A DNA stretch of 64,000 nt from Promethearchaeota archaeon (GTDB lineage Archaea > Asgardarchaeota > Lokiarchaeia > Sigyniarchaeales > SOKP01): NCBI GenBank assembly GCA_008080735.1, contig SHMW01000002.1, positions 54,285 to 118,284 on the forward strand. Direction: 5' to 3'. The translations under genes were made by a program, and so were the position numbers. Positions 27,417 through 36,594 of this stretch are shown here, one piece after another (position 1 is the first letter of the stretch; each line of letters opens with the position of its first letter). The notes under the pieces are model-generated. The model ran no database searches, was not told the origin of the DNA, and saw nothing but the letters and a program-made list of their open reading frames with translations.

Positions 27417-28883
27417 TTAATTTTCGAGGTAATCATCCATATTTCTGATGAGGAGTTCTCGTGTAATTTCTGGATCCGCTGTCCCTCGAGTTTTTGCCAT
27501 ACATTTACCGATCAAGGCTTCTAATGCCCGGGGGTTATCCTTATAGTCTTTAATAATTGCGGGATTCTCCTCCAAAACTTCTCTTACAATAGATTCAAGT
27601 TTTTTCTTATCAGCTAACCGTTTTTTTCCGCTTTCTTTGATAATATTCGCAAGCGATTTTCCTTTCATGAGCTTATCAACAAATGATTTTGCGATCTTTC
27701 CTGTGATTTCTCCGTCTTGAATTTTCTCAATAAGATTCGCCAATTCTTCTGGTTTTAATTCTGTCTCTAAGATATTTTTATTATGTTCATTAAGCCATCG
27801 TGAAATGTCTCCCATTAACCAGTTGCAATACATTTTATATTCCTCATCTCCAAAATTGGCTTTAAAATGAATGCCTTCTTCGTAGAAATCTGCGATATTC
27901 TTATCCAATACAAGTATTTCAGAATCGAATTCAGATAAATGATAATCCTTTTGGAAACGGTTCATTCGTACATTAGGCATTTCAGGGAGCTCTGCTTTAA
28001 CTTTATTTATAAAATCATCATCAAGGTTGATGGGAACTAAATCTTGTTCTGGAAAATACCGATAATCCTTTTCAAATTCTTTCGATCTCAGTCCAATAGT
28101 AACCCGTCTATCGTCATCCCAATGGCGCGTTTCTTGAATAGGTTCTTTTCCATGTTTTATAAGATTTTTCTGTCTTCGTATTTCCCACTTTAAGGCTCGC
28201 TCCACTTCCTTAAAACTGTTAATATTTTTGACCTCGCTACGTGGATACCCCTCAATAGAAATATTCGCATCTACACGTACCGAGCCTTCCAAATCTAAAT
28301 CAGCGATGCCAGTATATTGGATAACAGATTTTAAATTGTTCAGAAATTCTCTTGCTTCTCGTGGGGATCTTATAACTGGTTCAGTGACAATTTCTATCAG
28401 TGTTATTCCAGAACGGTTATAATCCACCAGCGTATATGGTGAGGAGGCAATGCTGCCTTTATGTACTAATCGTGCAGGATCCTCTTCAAGATGAATCCTA
28501 TTTAACGAAATTTCTTTCTTTTCGCTATTGGATCGAATAATTATATGTCCACGATCTCCAAAAGCTTTTCCGCCAGCTTTATTGTACTGGCTCACTTGAA
28601 ATCCTTTAGGGAGGTCGGGATAAAAATAATTCTTACGAAAAAACCAGAATTCTTTATTGATATCACACTCTAATGCAAGCGCCAATCGTGTGGCAAATTC
28701 TATCGCTTTTTTATTTATTACAGGAAGTGATCCTGGAAAGCCTAAACATATCGGACATACCAGTGTATTCGGTTCTTTTCCACGATAATCACTGCTACAG
28801 CTACAGAAAAGTTTTGTATTTAGATTAGTTAATTGGATATGAACTTCAAGTCCGATAACCACTCCATTCTTTTTACTCTTCAT
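27417..28883 (-). CDS. gatB: Asp/Glu-tRNA amidotransferase subunit B
   Basis: GatB family: GVVIGLEVHIQLTNLNTKLFCSC with paired Cys (zinc site), CPICLGFPGSLPV, HLEEDPARLVH, DYNRSGITLIEIVTEP and the tail helical YqeY-like domain. Together with GatA it converts Asp-tRNA(Asn) or Glu-tRNA(Gln) to the amide form. The ATG at 28883 is preferred over TTG 28907: a strong Shine-Dalgarno (GGAGGTG) lies inside the last gatA codons at the usual distance. The gatA stop ends one base before it, giving tight translational coupling. Confidence 0.93.
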   Translation of the reverse strand: MKSKKNGVVIGLEVHIQLTNLNTKLFCSCSSDYRGKEPNTLVCPICLGFPGSLPVINKKAIEFATRLALALECDINKEFWFFRKNYFYPDLPKGFQVSQYNKAGGKAFGDRGHIIIRSNSEKKEISLNRIHLEEDPARLVHKGSIASSPYTLVDYNRSGITLIEIVTEPVIRSPREAREFLNNLKSVIQYTGIADLDLEGSVRVDANISIEGYPRSEVKNINSFKEVERALKWEIRRQKNLIKHGKEPIQETRHWDDDRRVTIGLRSKEFEKDYRYFPEQDLVPINLDDDFINKVKAELPEMPNVRMNRFQKDYHLSEFDSEILVLDKNIADFYEEGIHFKANFGDEEYKMYCNWLMGDISRWLNEHNKNILETELKPEELANLIEKIQDGEITGKIAKSFVDKLMKGKSLANIIKESGKKRLADKKKLESIVREVLEENPAIIKDYKDNPRALEALIGKCMAKTRGTADPEITRELLIRNMDDYLEN

Positions 28884-28884
28884 A

Positions 28885-30369
28885 TTAGTTGCCACCTCCT
28901 TTAGCAAGTGAAGGCATTTTATGATAGATGTCTAATTTTTGCTCCAGTTTGTATCCAATATTTAGGATTTCCTTTTCATCGAAATAATTTCCAATAATCT
29001 GAAACCCGATGGGTAGATCATCGTTATCGAATCCACACGGAATGGATAGTGCTGGTAATCCAGCTAAATTAACAGGACAAGTCAATACATCCATTAAATA
29101 CATTTGTAATGGATCATCTACCAATTCCCCAATTTTAAAGGCGGTTGTAGGCATTGTGGGAGAAACAATTAGATCGCACGTTTCAAATGCTTTTTGAAAG
29201 TCTTGTCTGATTAGGCTCCGTACTTTTAAGGCTTTTATGTAAAACATATTGTAATATCCAGCAGATAATGAATAGGTTCCAAGAATTATTCTACGTCTTA
29301 CTTCTTCTCCAAATTTTTCCCCCCTCGTATGACTAAATGCTTCAAAAATATCTTTATCTGATATTTTAACCATTTTTCCATATCTTAGACCATCAAATCG
29401 GGCAAGATTGGAGCTCGCTTCGCTCATCGCAATGATATAATAAGTTGGAATTGAATACTTTAGATGAGGAAGAGAAATTTCTGTGATTTCCACTCCCATT
29501 TGTTCTAGTTCCTTAAATGAGCTCTGAACTTTACGTTTTACTTCTTGATCAATACCTTCACCAAAAAATTCTTTTGGAATACCTATTGTTTTTCCTTGGA
29601 TTGGCGTATCTAAATATTCTGTGTATTTGTCGATTTTTTGTTCAACTGTAGTTGAATCAAGATGGTCATAACCTGCTATTAATTCTAAAAGCAATGCAGC
29701 ATCCTTTACACATTGAGTGATTGGACCAATCACATCTAACGAATTAGCATATGCTATTAATCCATATCGAGAGACTCTCCCGTAAGTAGGTTTTAGTCCT
29801 ACAACACCGCAATATGATGCGGGACAGCGGATACTTCCCCCTGTATCACTTCCTAAGGCAAAGAGAGATTGTCCTGCTGCAATACAAGCACCTGACCCTC
29901 CGCTTGATCCTCCAGGAACGCGATCTAAGTCCCAAGGATTATAGGTAGGACCATAACAACTATTCTCTGTTGAGGATCCCATGGCAAATTCGTCCATGTT
30001 CGTCCTTCCGATACAAATTCCGTTTTCTTGCTCAAGCAGTTTTTTTGAAACCGTAGCATGATATGGTGGTCTATATCCTTTAAGAATTTCCGAACAACAT
30101 GTGGTCGGACTATTTTTCACACAAATTAAATCTTTAATTGCGATAGGAACACCATATAATCTTCCCAAATCCATCCCTTTCTTAAATTTTGAATCTAATT
30201 CTTTCGCTCTTTTAAATGCTTTTTTTTCTTCTAAATGGACAAAAGAATGTACCTTATCTTCAGTTTGATTTATTTGTTGAAATATTAATTCTGTAATCTC
30301 TGTTACAGTGAATTCTTCCGCTTTTATCTTCTCAATTAGTTCATACCCCATGTATTCACTGATATTCAT
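28885..30369 (-). CDS. gatA: Asp/Glu-tRNA amidotransferase subunit A
   Basis: Amidase-signature enzyme. Catalytic triad Lys83 (IKDLI), cis-Ser159 (PGGSSGGSG) and Ser183 nucleophile (DTGGSIR), numbered from the upstream TTG; all present. It liberates ammonia from glutamine for GatB. An in-frame TTG at 30381 precedes ATG 30369, which has GGGAG five bases upstream and is preferred. No gatC is visible in the 168 bases upstream or elsewhere in the window. Confidence 0.93.
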   Translation of the reverse strand: MNISEYMGYELIEKIKAEEFTVTEITELIFQQINQTEDKVHSFVHLEEKKAFKRAKELDSKFKKGMDLGRLYGVPIAIKDLICVKNSPTTCCSEILKGYRPPYHATVSKKLLEQENGICIGRTNMDEFAMGSSTENSCYGPTYNPWDLDRVPGGSSGGSGACIAAGQSLFALGSDTGGSIRCPASYCGVVGLKPTYGRVSRYGLIAYANSLDVIGPITQCVKDAALLLELIAGYDHLDSTTVEQKIDKYTEYLDTPIQGKTIGIPKEFFGEGIDQEVKRKVQSSFKELEQMGVEITEISLPHLKYSIPTYYIIAMSEASSNLARFDGLRYGKMVKISDKDIFEAFSHTRGEKFGEEVRRRIILGTYSLSAGYYNMFYIKALKVRSLIRQDFQKAFETCDLIVSPTMPTTAFKIGELVDDPLQMYLMDVLTCPVNLAGLPALSIPCGFDNDDLPIGFQIIGNYFDEKEILNIGYKLEQKLDIYHKMPSLAKGGGN

Positions 30370-30549
30370 TGATTCTCCCAAATTTTAGATGATTTAGACT
30401 GAATTGTGTATATTTACCTTACTATATTTAGTCTAGTATTTCTAAAAAGTTTGATTAAATTTCCCCTCTAAAAGCTTCGAAAGACTATTCTTAATCTTAA
30501 ATATTGAGATTACGATTTTTTTGGAAATAAAAAGGTCATATTGGATTAA

Positions 30550-31857
30550 TTAAGGTTCTTTTCTGTCCATCGTACGGGGAAAAGGAATAGCGTCTTTTAT
30601 ATTGTCCAAACCGCATATCCATGAAACTACTCTCTCAACACCTACTCCATAACCGGAGTGAGGAACACTTCCATATCTTCTTAGGTCAAAATACCACTCG
30701 TATTTACTAGGATCTTCCCCTTCTTTTTCTAATCTTTGTTTCATGTTTTTAATGGACAAACTCCTCTGGGATCCACCGATAATTTCGCAATATCCCTCAG
30801 GTGCTATCATATCGAAACATAATGCCTCTTCTGGATTTTCCTCACTGGGTGGTTTATAAAATCCCATAATCTCTGTAGGATAATGAGTAACCACGACTGG
30901 GACATTAAAATGCTCAGCCAATGTCTTTTCCTCATTCGTTCTCAAATCTTTCCCCCAGGGAACATTCATATCATAAGTATTGTTTAGAATTTCCAAAGCT
31001 TTAGCATATTTAATCGTGGGATATTTTGCATTAACATATTTTTCTAGTATTGAAATATCTCGTTCTAATATTTCTAAATCTTTCTTATTTTTATTTATAA
31101 CCTCAGATATAATAAATCGTATTTCATCTTTTGCAACTTCAATAATTTCATCAAGCTCCATCCATGCGGCTTCCATTTCAGCCATCCAAAATTCTGAGAG
31201 ATGTCTGGATGTACTTGATTTTTCTGCTCTAAATGTGGGACCCATATTGTAAATTTTCCCTAATGAGAATATTCCCGCTTCTGCGTATAATTGCCAAGAT
31301 TGACTTAAATAGACAAAATCCTCGAAATAATCCACTTTAAACAAAGTTGCGCCTCCCTCTGACATACTAGGTTGAAAAATAGGCGCATCGAATTCAAAAT
31401 ATCCCCGATTTCTAAAAAATTCGTGAATCGCTCCGACGATTGTATGTCTAATTTTCAGAATGGCTTTAATTTTTCGTGATCTTAACCATAAATGCCGATT
31501 TTCAAGAAGTAATTCAATAGATTGATATTCTGTTATCGGGAATGGATCAGCTATTTGGACAACCTTTAATTCCGTAACTCCTAATTCATAACCGGTAGGT
31601 GCTCTACTATCTTCTCGTAATTCTCCTCTTATTTTTATAGATGATTCAATGGTTAGATCTTGCGCTTTTTCGAACAATTTAGGTGTTTTATTTTTTTTAA
31701 TTACACACTGAATTATGTCCGACTCATCTCGGAGTACGATGAAGATGAATTTATTAGATTTTCGTTCCCGGTACACCCATCCCCTTAAATTAAATTGTGT
31801 TTCTTCTGGAAATCTTCTAATTGCCTCCTCTATTGTGATATATTTTGAATCTTTCAT
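30550..31857 (-). CDS. asnS: Asparaginyl-tRNA synthetase, archaeal type
   Basis: 435-residue class IIb aminoacyl-tRNA synthetase. N-terminal OB-fold (FNLRGWVYRERKSNKFIF), motif 1 region, EGGATLFKVDYF, YLSQSWQLYAEA, motif 2 FRAEKSSTSRHLSEFW, and motif 3 GVGVERVVSWICGL. EGGATLF, HLSEFW and GYCEIIGGSQR with the tail DAIPFPRT mark AsnRS rather than AspRS. It charges tRNA(Asn) with asparagine. Located directly upstream of gatA-gatB on the same strand. Archaea with AsnRS usually do not need GatCAB for Asn, so the pairing is notable. Confidence 0.88.
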   Translation of the reverse strand: MKDSKYITIEEAIRRFPEETQFNLRGWVYRERKSNKFIFIVLRDESDIIQCVIKKNKTPKLFEKAQDLTIESSIKIRGELREDSRAPTGYELGVTELKVVQIADPFPITEYQSIELLLENRHLWLRSRKIKAILKIRHTIVGAIHEFFRNRGYFEFDAPIFQPSMSEGGATLFKVDYFEDFVYLSQSWQLYAEAGIFSLGKIYNMGPTFRAEKSSTSRHLSEFWMAEMEAAWMELDEIIEVAKDEIRFIISEVINKNKKDLEILERDISILEKYVNAKYPTIKYAKALEILNNTYDMNVPWGKDLRTNEEKTLAEHFNVPVVVTHYPTEIMGFYKPPSEENPEEALCFDMIAPEGYCEIIGGSQRSLSIKNMKQRLEKEGEDPSKYEWYFDLRRYGSVPHSGYGVGVERVVSWICGLDNIKDAIPFPRTMDRKEP

Positions 31858-31969
31858 ATTTCGATTAAAAAAGTGTTAGACACTTTAAATAAATGTCTCT
31901 TTTGTTTATATTTATTGAAAATATCAAAATAATTGCTATAGTCCATTGATGGAGGAGATTAACCTTTTT

Positions 31970-32767
31970 TTACGAAATGTTTGGGTCGTTTTTTTCTTTT
32001 TTTAGAAGATATTTCGAGAAAATATTCATATAAAGGCACTGCTCTGCTGGTAATCCTGTAGTCATGTTAGGATTCTCTGTAAATTCAACATTTGCATTTC
32101 TTATGAACACTATGGGTGTTTGTTGGTCCGCCTCTCCGAGTAGAAACTGAGCAGCACTTACTAAATCATCTGCGACTGCTCTTAAAGTAATTTCTAATGG
32201 TCGTCCAAATAAGTCAGGTTTTCCGATGCAATCCTCGACGGGTTCAAAACCAGCAGTAGCTAATGCGATCCCTATAGTACCTTTTCGAAGTGGTTGTACT
32301 CGGGAATCTGCAATTATTACTCCCAAGTTTTTAAGATTGAATTTTTTCCTTATTTTTCTATAATATTCCCACACGACTTTTTTTTGATCTTTTGGAAATA
32401 GAACCACATTATCCTCTCCCGCGTTTGACTGGTCAATACCAGCATTAGCTATTAAAATATCATTGACTTGTGCCAAAATGACATGTCGCATTCCCCCCAA
32501 AATCATATCTGATTCTCGTAATATTAATTCAACTATCCTCTCATCCATATCATACTTTTCTGCTAGTTCAATTGCCCTTTTAGAGATTTTTTGTATATCC
32601 GAGAGGTTTATAACTCTTCCCTGAGCAGTAGCGATCACTTTTTCCGAGATTACAATTATATCCCCTTCTTGAACTTCTTTCTCCTCCTTTTTAAGTGTTT
32701 CAAAAAAGATTTCTAAAAGGAGATCGTTTTTCTTAATCACTGGCAGTTTCAAGGAAAAAAGATACAT
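31970..32767 (-). CDS. cofE: Coenzyme F420-0:L-glutamate ligase
   Basis: 265-residue CofE. Hallmarks: VISEKVIATAQGRVI, IANAGIDQSNAGEDN, SRVQPLRKGTIGIALATAGFEP and GKPDLFGRPLEIT. GTP-dependent addition of glutamates to F420-0 completes the deazaflavin cofactor. Its presence supports F420 synthesis in this archaeon. Divergently transcribed from a DHPS-like gene with about 50 bases between starts. Confidence 0.92.
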   Translation of the reverse strand: MYLFSLKLPVIKKNDLLLEIFFETLKKEEKEVQEGDIIVISEKVIATAQGRVINLSDIQKISKRAIELAEKYDMDERIVELILRESDMILGGMRHVILAQVNDILIANAGIDQSNAGEDNVVLFPKDQKKVVWEYYRKIRKKFNLKNLGVIIADSRVQPLRKGTIGIALATAGFEPVEDCIGKPDLFGRPLEITLRAVADDLVSAAQFLLGEADQQTPIVFIRNANVEFTENPNMTTGLPAEQCLYMNIFSKYLLKKEKNDPNIS

Positions 32768-32818
32768 AAGAAAAAGAGTTAATTTTAATTGAAATAGTTT
32801 TTTTTGTTCATTAAGTAT

Positions 32819-33682
32819 ATGAATAAAATTGAATCTGTACTCTTTGATAACTTTATAATTGGAGATAACTCCCCTACATTAATAATGGGAGTATTAAATT
32901 TAAGTCCAGAATCTTTTTATAAATCTTCAATCTATGAAACATTCGAAAGTATAAGAGAGGCTGCATTGAAGATGATCAGTTCTGGAGCACTTATTTTAGA
33001 CGTGGGCGCGCGATCTACAGCTCCTAAGTCTCCTGTTATTTCAGTAGACGAGGAAAGAAATCGTCTAGAACCCATTTTAGAAAAGTTATGTGAAATTCTC
33101 CCAGACAATCTTCTACTCTCAGTGGATACTCAATTCGCAAGGATTGCGCAAGCTGCTTATAGAATTGCTTCAAGATACAATAAGCGCATGATTTTGAATG
33201 ATGTAAGTGGTCTCACGACGGATCCAGACCTAATTAATTTTATTACGAAAAATAATATACCCCTAATTTTAATGGCATCTAAGGATAAACCGGGGGATCT
33301 CCTCACGATTGATGAAATCATTCAACAATTACGATCTAAAATTCAGCTACTCAATGATAGAGGTTATGATGAGAAGAAAATAATAATCGATCCTGGTATA
33401 GGACACTGGGTTAAAGATAAGACTTATCAATATGACTTAAAAATCATTGCAAATCTCGAGAAATTACGCACTTTACAAAAACCTATATTAATTGCACTAT
33501 CCAGAAAATCATTTATTGGAGAAGTATTAGAGATTCCCGATCCAGAGGATAGACTAATGGGATCCCTTTGTGCTACCGCAGTCTCCGTATTTAATGGTGC
33601 CCATATTGTAAGAACTCACGATGTCAATAAAAAGTTAAAAGACATAGTTAAAATGGCTGAAGCTATCAGAAGAAGTAGATAA
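32819..33682 (+). CDS. Dihydropteroate synthase-family protein
   Basis: TIM-barrel pterin-binding enzyme: MGVLNLSPESFYKSS (DHPS is GILNVTPDSF), LDVGARSTAP, SVDTQFARIAQ, NDVSG, IDPGIGHW and C-terminal RTHDV, all in the expected order. The catalytic segments are conserved, so it probably couples a pterin diphosphate with an arylamine, either in folate or in archaeal methanopterin-type synthesis. ATG 32819 is preferred over the in-frame TTG 32804. Divergent from cofE, so two cofactor genes share one intergenic region. Confidence 0.8.
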   Translation: MNKIESVLFDNFIIGDNSPTLIMGVLNLSPESFYKSSIYETFESIREAALKMISSGALILDVGARSTAPKSPVISVDEERNRLEPILEKLCEILPDNLLLSVDTQFARIAQAAYRIASRYNKRMILNDVSGLTTDPDLINFITKNNIPLILMASKDKPGDLLTIDEIIQQLRSKIQLLNDRGYDEKKIIIDPGIGHWVKDKTYQYDLKIIANLEKLRTLQKPILIALSRKSFIGEVLEIPDPEDRLMGSLCATAVSVFNGAHIVRTHDVNKKLKDIVKMAEAIRRSR

Positions 33683-33788
33683 TTCTTTCATATCCCTTTT
33701 TATTAAACACTTTTTTATCAGCACACCATTCCACCTAAATATTAAAATCAATAAAAATTTATGGAAGAAATTCTATATTTATATTGGA

Positions 33789-34535
33789 ATGAGCAAGATC
33801 GATATAGATGAGCTATTAAAAATACTCCCTAAACTCATCCGAGAAAATGATACAGTGAAAGGAGCAATTATCAGTGCGCTCTCTGGAGTGGTTGCCACAC
33901 ACGAAGATATTGTAGAATTGAATAAAGCGATGGACAAGCGATTCGAGGCAATGCAGAAGACGATGGACAAGCGATTCGAGGCGATGGACAAGCGATTCGA
34001 GGCAATGCAGAAGACGATGGACGAACGATTTGAGGCAATGCAGAAGACGATGGACAAGCGATTCGAGGCGATGGACAAGCGATTCGAGGCGATGGACAAG
34101 CGATTCGAGACGATCGAAGTGGACATTTCAGAATTAAAAAACATGGTTGGAAATATTCAACAAACACTTGGAAAACCCTTTGAGCAATTTGCTCGTAATG
34201 TTGTGGTTAGAATTCTTGATGGAGAGGGTATGGAAAATGTACAATTAGAAAGTAGGAAATTCAGAGATCCAGAACGGTTCGTTTCTGAAGGGATCGAAGA
34301 GGTGGAGATAGATGGATTCTCTCTCACTCCTCCTATAGTGGTTGAAATAACATCTATATTGAGAAGTACGGAAAAAGTACACAAATTTCTAAGAAAGAAG
34401 GAATTTTTAGAAAGAAAATATCAAAAAGACTTTCGAGGCTTCTTCATCGCAGCAAGCACAGAATTTCCGTCTGAAGAGATAGGTGAAATAACCGTTTTAC
34501 TGCGCAAGAAGAATTCCGAACTACTAAATTTATAA
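33789..34535 (+). CDS. Coiled-coil protein with PD-(D/E)xK-like C-terminal domain
   Basis: 248 residues. After a short helical head, residues 48-108 are built of repeated heptads MDKRFEA and MQKT, encoded by near-perfect DNA repeats. The C-terminal domain (about 115-248) resembles DUF3782-type nuclease-fold proteins, with EIDGFSLTPPIVVEIT: D175 and E186 sit at catalytic-type positions but the expected Lys two residues later is T188. It may be an inactive or altered nuclease with a long coiled-coil stalk. Stops three bases before the oppositely oriented wHTH gene ends. Confidence 0.6.
   Translation: MSKIDIDELLKILPKLIRENDTVKGAIISALSGVVATHEDIVELNKAMDKRFEAMQKTMDKRFEAMDKRFEAMQKTMDERFEAMQKTMDKRFEAMDKRFEAMDKRFETIEVDISELKNMVGNIQQTLGKPFEQFARNVVVRILDGEGMENVQLESRKFRDPERFVSEGIEEVEIDGFSLTPPIVVEITSILRSTEKVHKFLRKKEFLERKYQKDFRGFFIAASTEFPSEEIGEITVLLRKKNSELLNL
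33930..34112 (+). repeat. In-frame tandem repeats: seven 21-bp and three 12-bp units
   Basis: Units of 21 bases (encoding MDKRFEA with small variants) and 12 bases (MQKT) are arranged 21-12-21-21-12-21-12-21-21-21, total 183 bases, in frame with the host ORF. Several units are identical. Length changes by multiples of 21 or 12 would keep the coiled coil in frame, so copy number may vary between strains. Confidence 0.93.
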
Positions 34536-34537
34536 AA

Positions 34538-35110
34538 CTAGCTCTCTTCGATTAATTTATCTATTTTTTTTGTGAACCGCTTTGCCGGACCATATAATTT
34601 AATAGCCCATGTGAACCCTACTGCGGCGAATACAATTAGCATAAGATAGAATGGCCATAATCTGCTAAGATCCACTCCTTCTATGGCGAACATCACTGAA
34701 AACACGATAATATATAACACTATTGCTACAAGGAGAATAATTTTAATAAATATTCCCCCCACATAGCGGATATGCAAAAATGATTTATTCTCCCCTACTT
34801 GCGAAAGATATGCCTTCTTAAGCAAAGGCCTTTCATCTTGAGAAAGTATCCGATTGAAATCGTTTAGAAAGGATAAAACCCTTTTACCTAACTCGGTAAG
34901 GATATAGACTCCTTCGTCATCTTTGTCTATGAATCCACTTAAGAGTTTGAGATGATAATTGAGCTTACCGGACGAAATGGCAAAGTGATCTAATAAATCT
35001 GTATAAGTCATCTCACTCTTCTCAAGCAGTCGCAATACTTCACGGCGGATTTCGTGGTTTAAAGCGTTTAAGATCACATCTTCAGAGGGAATTGAGATTT
35101 TCTTCACCAT
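34538..35110 (-). CDS. Membrane-anchored winged-helix (ArsR-like) regulator
   Basis: 190 residues. The N-terminal domain (1-80) is a winged helix: ILNALNHEIRREVLRLLEKSEMTYTDLLDHFAISSGKLNYHLKLL. Two hydrophobic helices (about 117-140 and 147-165: IKIILLVAIVLYIIVFSVMF and WPFYLMLIVFAAVGFTW) follow, with a basic tail. Likely a one-component transcription regulator tethered to the membrane. An 82-residue two-TM protein is encoded 89 bases upstream on the same strand and may be a partner. Confidence 0.8.
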   Translation of the reverse strand: MVKKISIPSEDVILNALNHEIRREVLRLLEKSEMTYTDLLDHFAISSGKLNYHLKLLSGFIDKDDEGVYILTELGKRVLSFLNDFNRILSQDERPLLKKAYLSQVGENKSFLHIRYVGGIFIKIILLVAIVLYIIVFSVMFAIEGVDLSRLWPFYLMLIVFAAVGFTWAIKLYGPAKRFTKKIDKLIEES

Positions 35111-35198
35111 AGAGATAATTTTTCATAATAGGATGTTATGATAATAGACCAATATAAAAAAAAGGAGTTAATATAAAAAATTATTCTTTTCTAACGGA

Positions 35199-35447
35199 TT
35201 ATGCCATTTTAGGAATCTCATCTGATTCGTTTCTCCGCATTCGACTTAACATATACAAGGAGACTAAAAGAACCACGATCCCAACTCCTATGAGCATTCC
35301 CTCGAGGAATGCAACCATACTGATCTCAGGACCGAATTGATACAAGATAAGGGAAATACACAAAGAACAAAGTCCTATCGGGAAAAAGAATTTTTTAATT
35401 ATTATTTCTCTCTCATCTGTATTTTTTAATAAGACCATTTGTACCAC
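35199..35447 (-). CDS. Small two-TM membrane protein
   Basis: 82 residues with two hydrophobic segments (FFFPIGLCSLCISLILYQFG and VAFLEGMLIGVGIVVLLVSL), charged N- and C-termini. No family recognised. Lies upstream of the membrane-anchored regulator in the same direction. Its function might be sensing or membrane partnering, which is only inference from context. Confidence 0.5.
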   Translation of the reverse strand: MVQMVLLKNTDEREIIIKKFFFPIGLCSLCISLILYQFGPEISMVAFLEGMLIGVGIVVLLVSLYMLSRMRRNESDEIPKMA

Positions 35448-35670
35448 CTTAGTTCATTCTTTTTTTAATTTTTAGTTGCTCTTTATTATAGAGCTTCAAA
35501 AAAGGAGAGTTTGACCACCTATTTAACACTTTTTGAAAAAAAAATTTGTGGAGTTTGTCAAATAAAATTGACAATTAGCCTTGGGGTATTTCTTAACCTC
35601 TTTTTTGACTTTTTGTTTCCCATTTTAGAAATCAATTTAAATCATATAATATTTATTAGAGAAATTTGAG

Positions 35671-36576
35671 GTGATTTCAATTAAAAAAGGAATAATAGCT
35701 TTAATAATAATCGCAATTATTAGCACCGCTGGACTCATTCTCTATTTCTATCCTACTCAAACTCAAACTAATTCGATGATTATCAATCACAATCACGCGC
35801 ATCTAGAGGATTTAAGTGAAGTACCTCAAGAATGGATTGAAAAAGCTAAAAAAGAACTTAAAATTGTCTATTGGCACACTTCACATGGAAGTCAAATCAC
35901 GACGGGTATGAGTTCTTTGGATGCATTTATGGGCGATAAGGATGTATATGAATTCAATAGTGGAGGTTCTGAGGGTGCCCTACATTATTATGAGCCATCT
36001 ATAGACTACGCAGAGAGACATCTTACTGGGAACACAGATGGGTTTGATGATACGACAAGATCATTTTTGGATTCTAATCCTGAATATAATGTAGTGATGT
36101 GGAGTTGGTGTGCATTAGACAAAAATAATGATTCTATCTCCGAATATCTTACTAATATGAATCAACTTGAATCTGAATACCCAGAAGTTACTTTTGTTTA
36201 TATGACTGGTCATTTGGAAGGTACTGGCGAGGAGGGGGCATTGCATTATTATAATGAAATGATCCGAGATTATTGTATTGTAAATAATAAAGCATTATAC
36301 GATTTTGCCGATATCGAAAGCTATGATCCCGATGATAATTATTTCCTTGATAAATCAGCAAATGATAATTGTGATTATGATAGTGATGGGAATGGCTATC
36401 GAGATGCCAATTGGGCGGAAAATTGGCAAGAATCTCATAATGGCGTTGAAACGTATCCCGATGGCGGAGAGTGGTATGATTGCTCTCCCGCACATACCCA
36501 AGCAATCAACGGGAATATGAAAGCTTATGCTGCGTGGTATCTTTTTGCACGATTAGCGGGATGGGATGCTAAGTAA
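35671..36576 (+). CDS. Secreted/membrane-anchored SGNH-like hydrolase (putative)
   Basis: 301 residues. N-terminal hydrophobic signal-anchor (KKGIIALIIIAIISTAGLILYF). The mature domain starts IVYWHTSHGSQITTGM, where the Ser of SHGS may be the nucleophile; the C-terminal DCSPAHTQAINGNMKAYAAWYLFARLAGW carries a His after Asp, the usual SGNH/GDSL-like order. Acidic Asp-rich stretch (about 230-250) suggests calcium binding. The substrate, perhaps an esterified cell-surface glycan, is unknown. Start GTG immediately after a GAGGTG sequence. Confidence 0.6.
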   Translation: MISIKKGIIALIIIAIISTAGLILYFYPTQTQTNSMIINHNHAHLEDLSEVPQEWIEKAKKELKIVYWHTSHGSQITTGMSSLDAFMGDKDVYEFNSGGSEGALHYYEPSIDYAERHLTGNTDGFDDTTRSFLDSNPEYNVVMWSWCALDKNNDSISEYLTNMNQLESEYPEVTFVYMTGHLEGTGEEGALHYYNEMIRDYCIVNNKALYDFADIESYDPDDNYFLDKSANDNCDYDSDGNGYRDANWAENWQESHNGVETYPDGGEWYDCSPAHTQAINGNMKAYAAWYLFARLAGWDAK

Positions 36577-36594
36577 GAACTTTTTAATTAATTT

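Noticed and set aside
30550-31857. Annotation as AspRS
   Set aside because: EGGATLF, HLSEFW and EIIGGSQR with DAIPFPRT are AsnRS features; AspRS of archaea has different motif surroundings.
33930-34112. Short repeats that might suggest a CRISPR array
   Set aside because: The units are contiguous, in-frame coding heptads without spacers, and there are no cas genes.
33779-34167. Minus-strand open frames rich in Ser/Ile repeats under the coiled-coil gene
   Set aside because: They are simply the reverse complement of the 21/12-bp repeats; the plus-strand frame has the start, non-repeat domains and codon logic.
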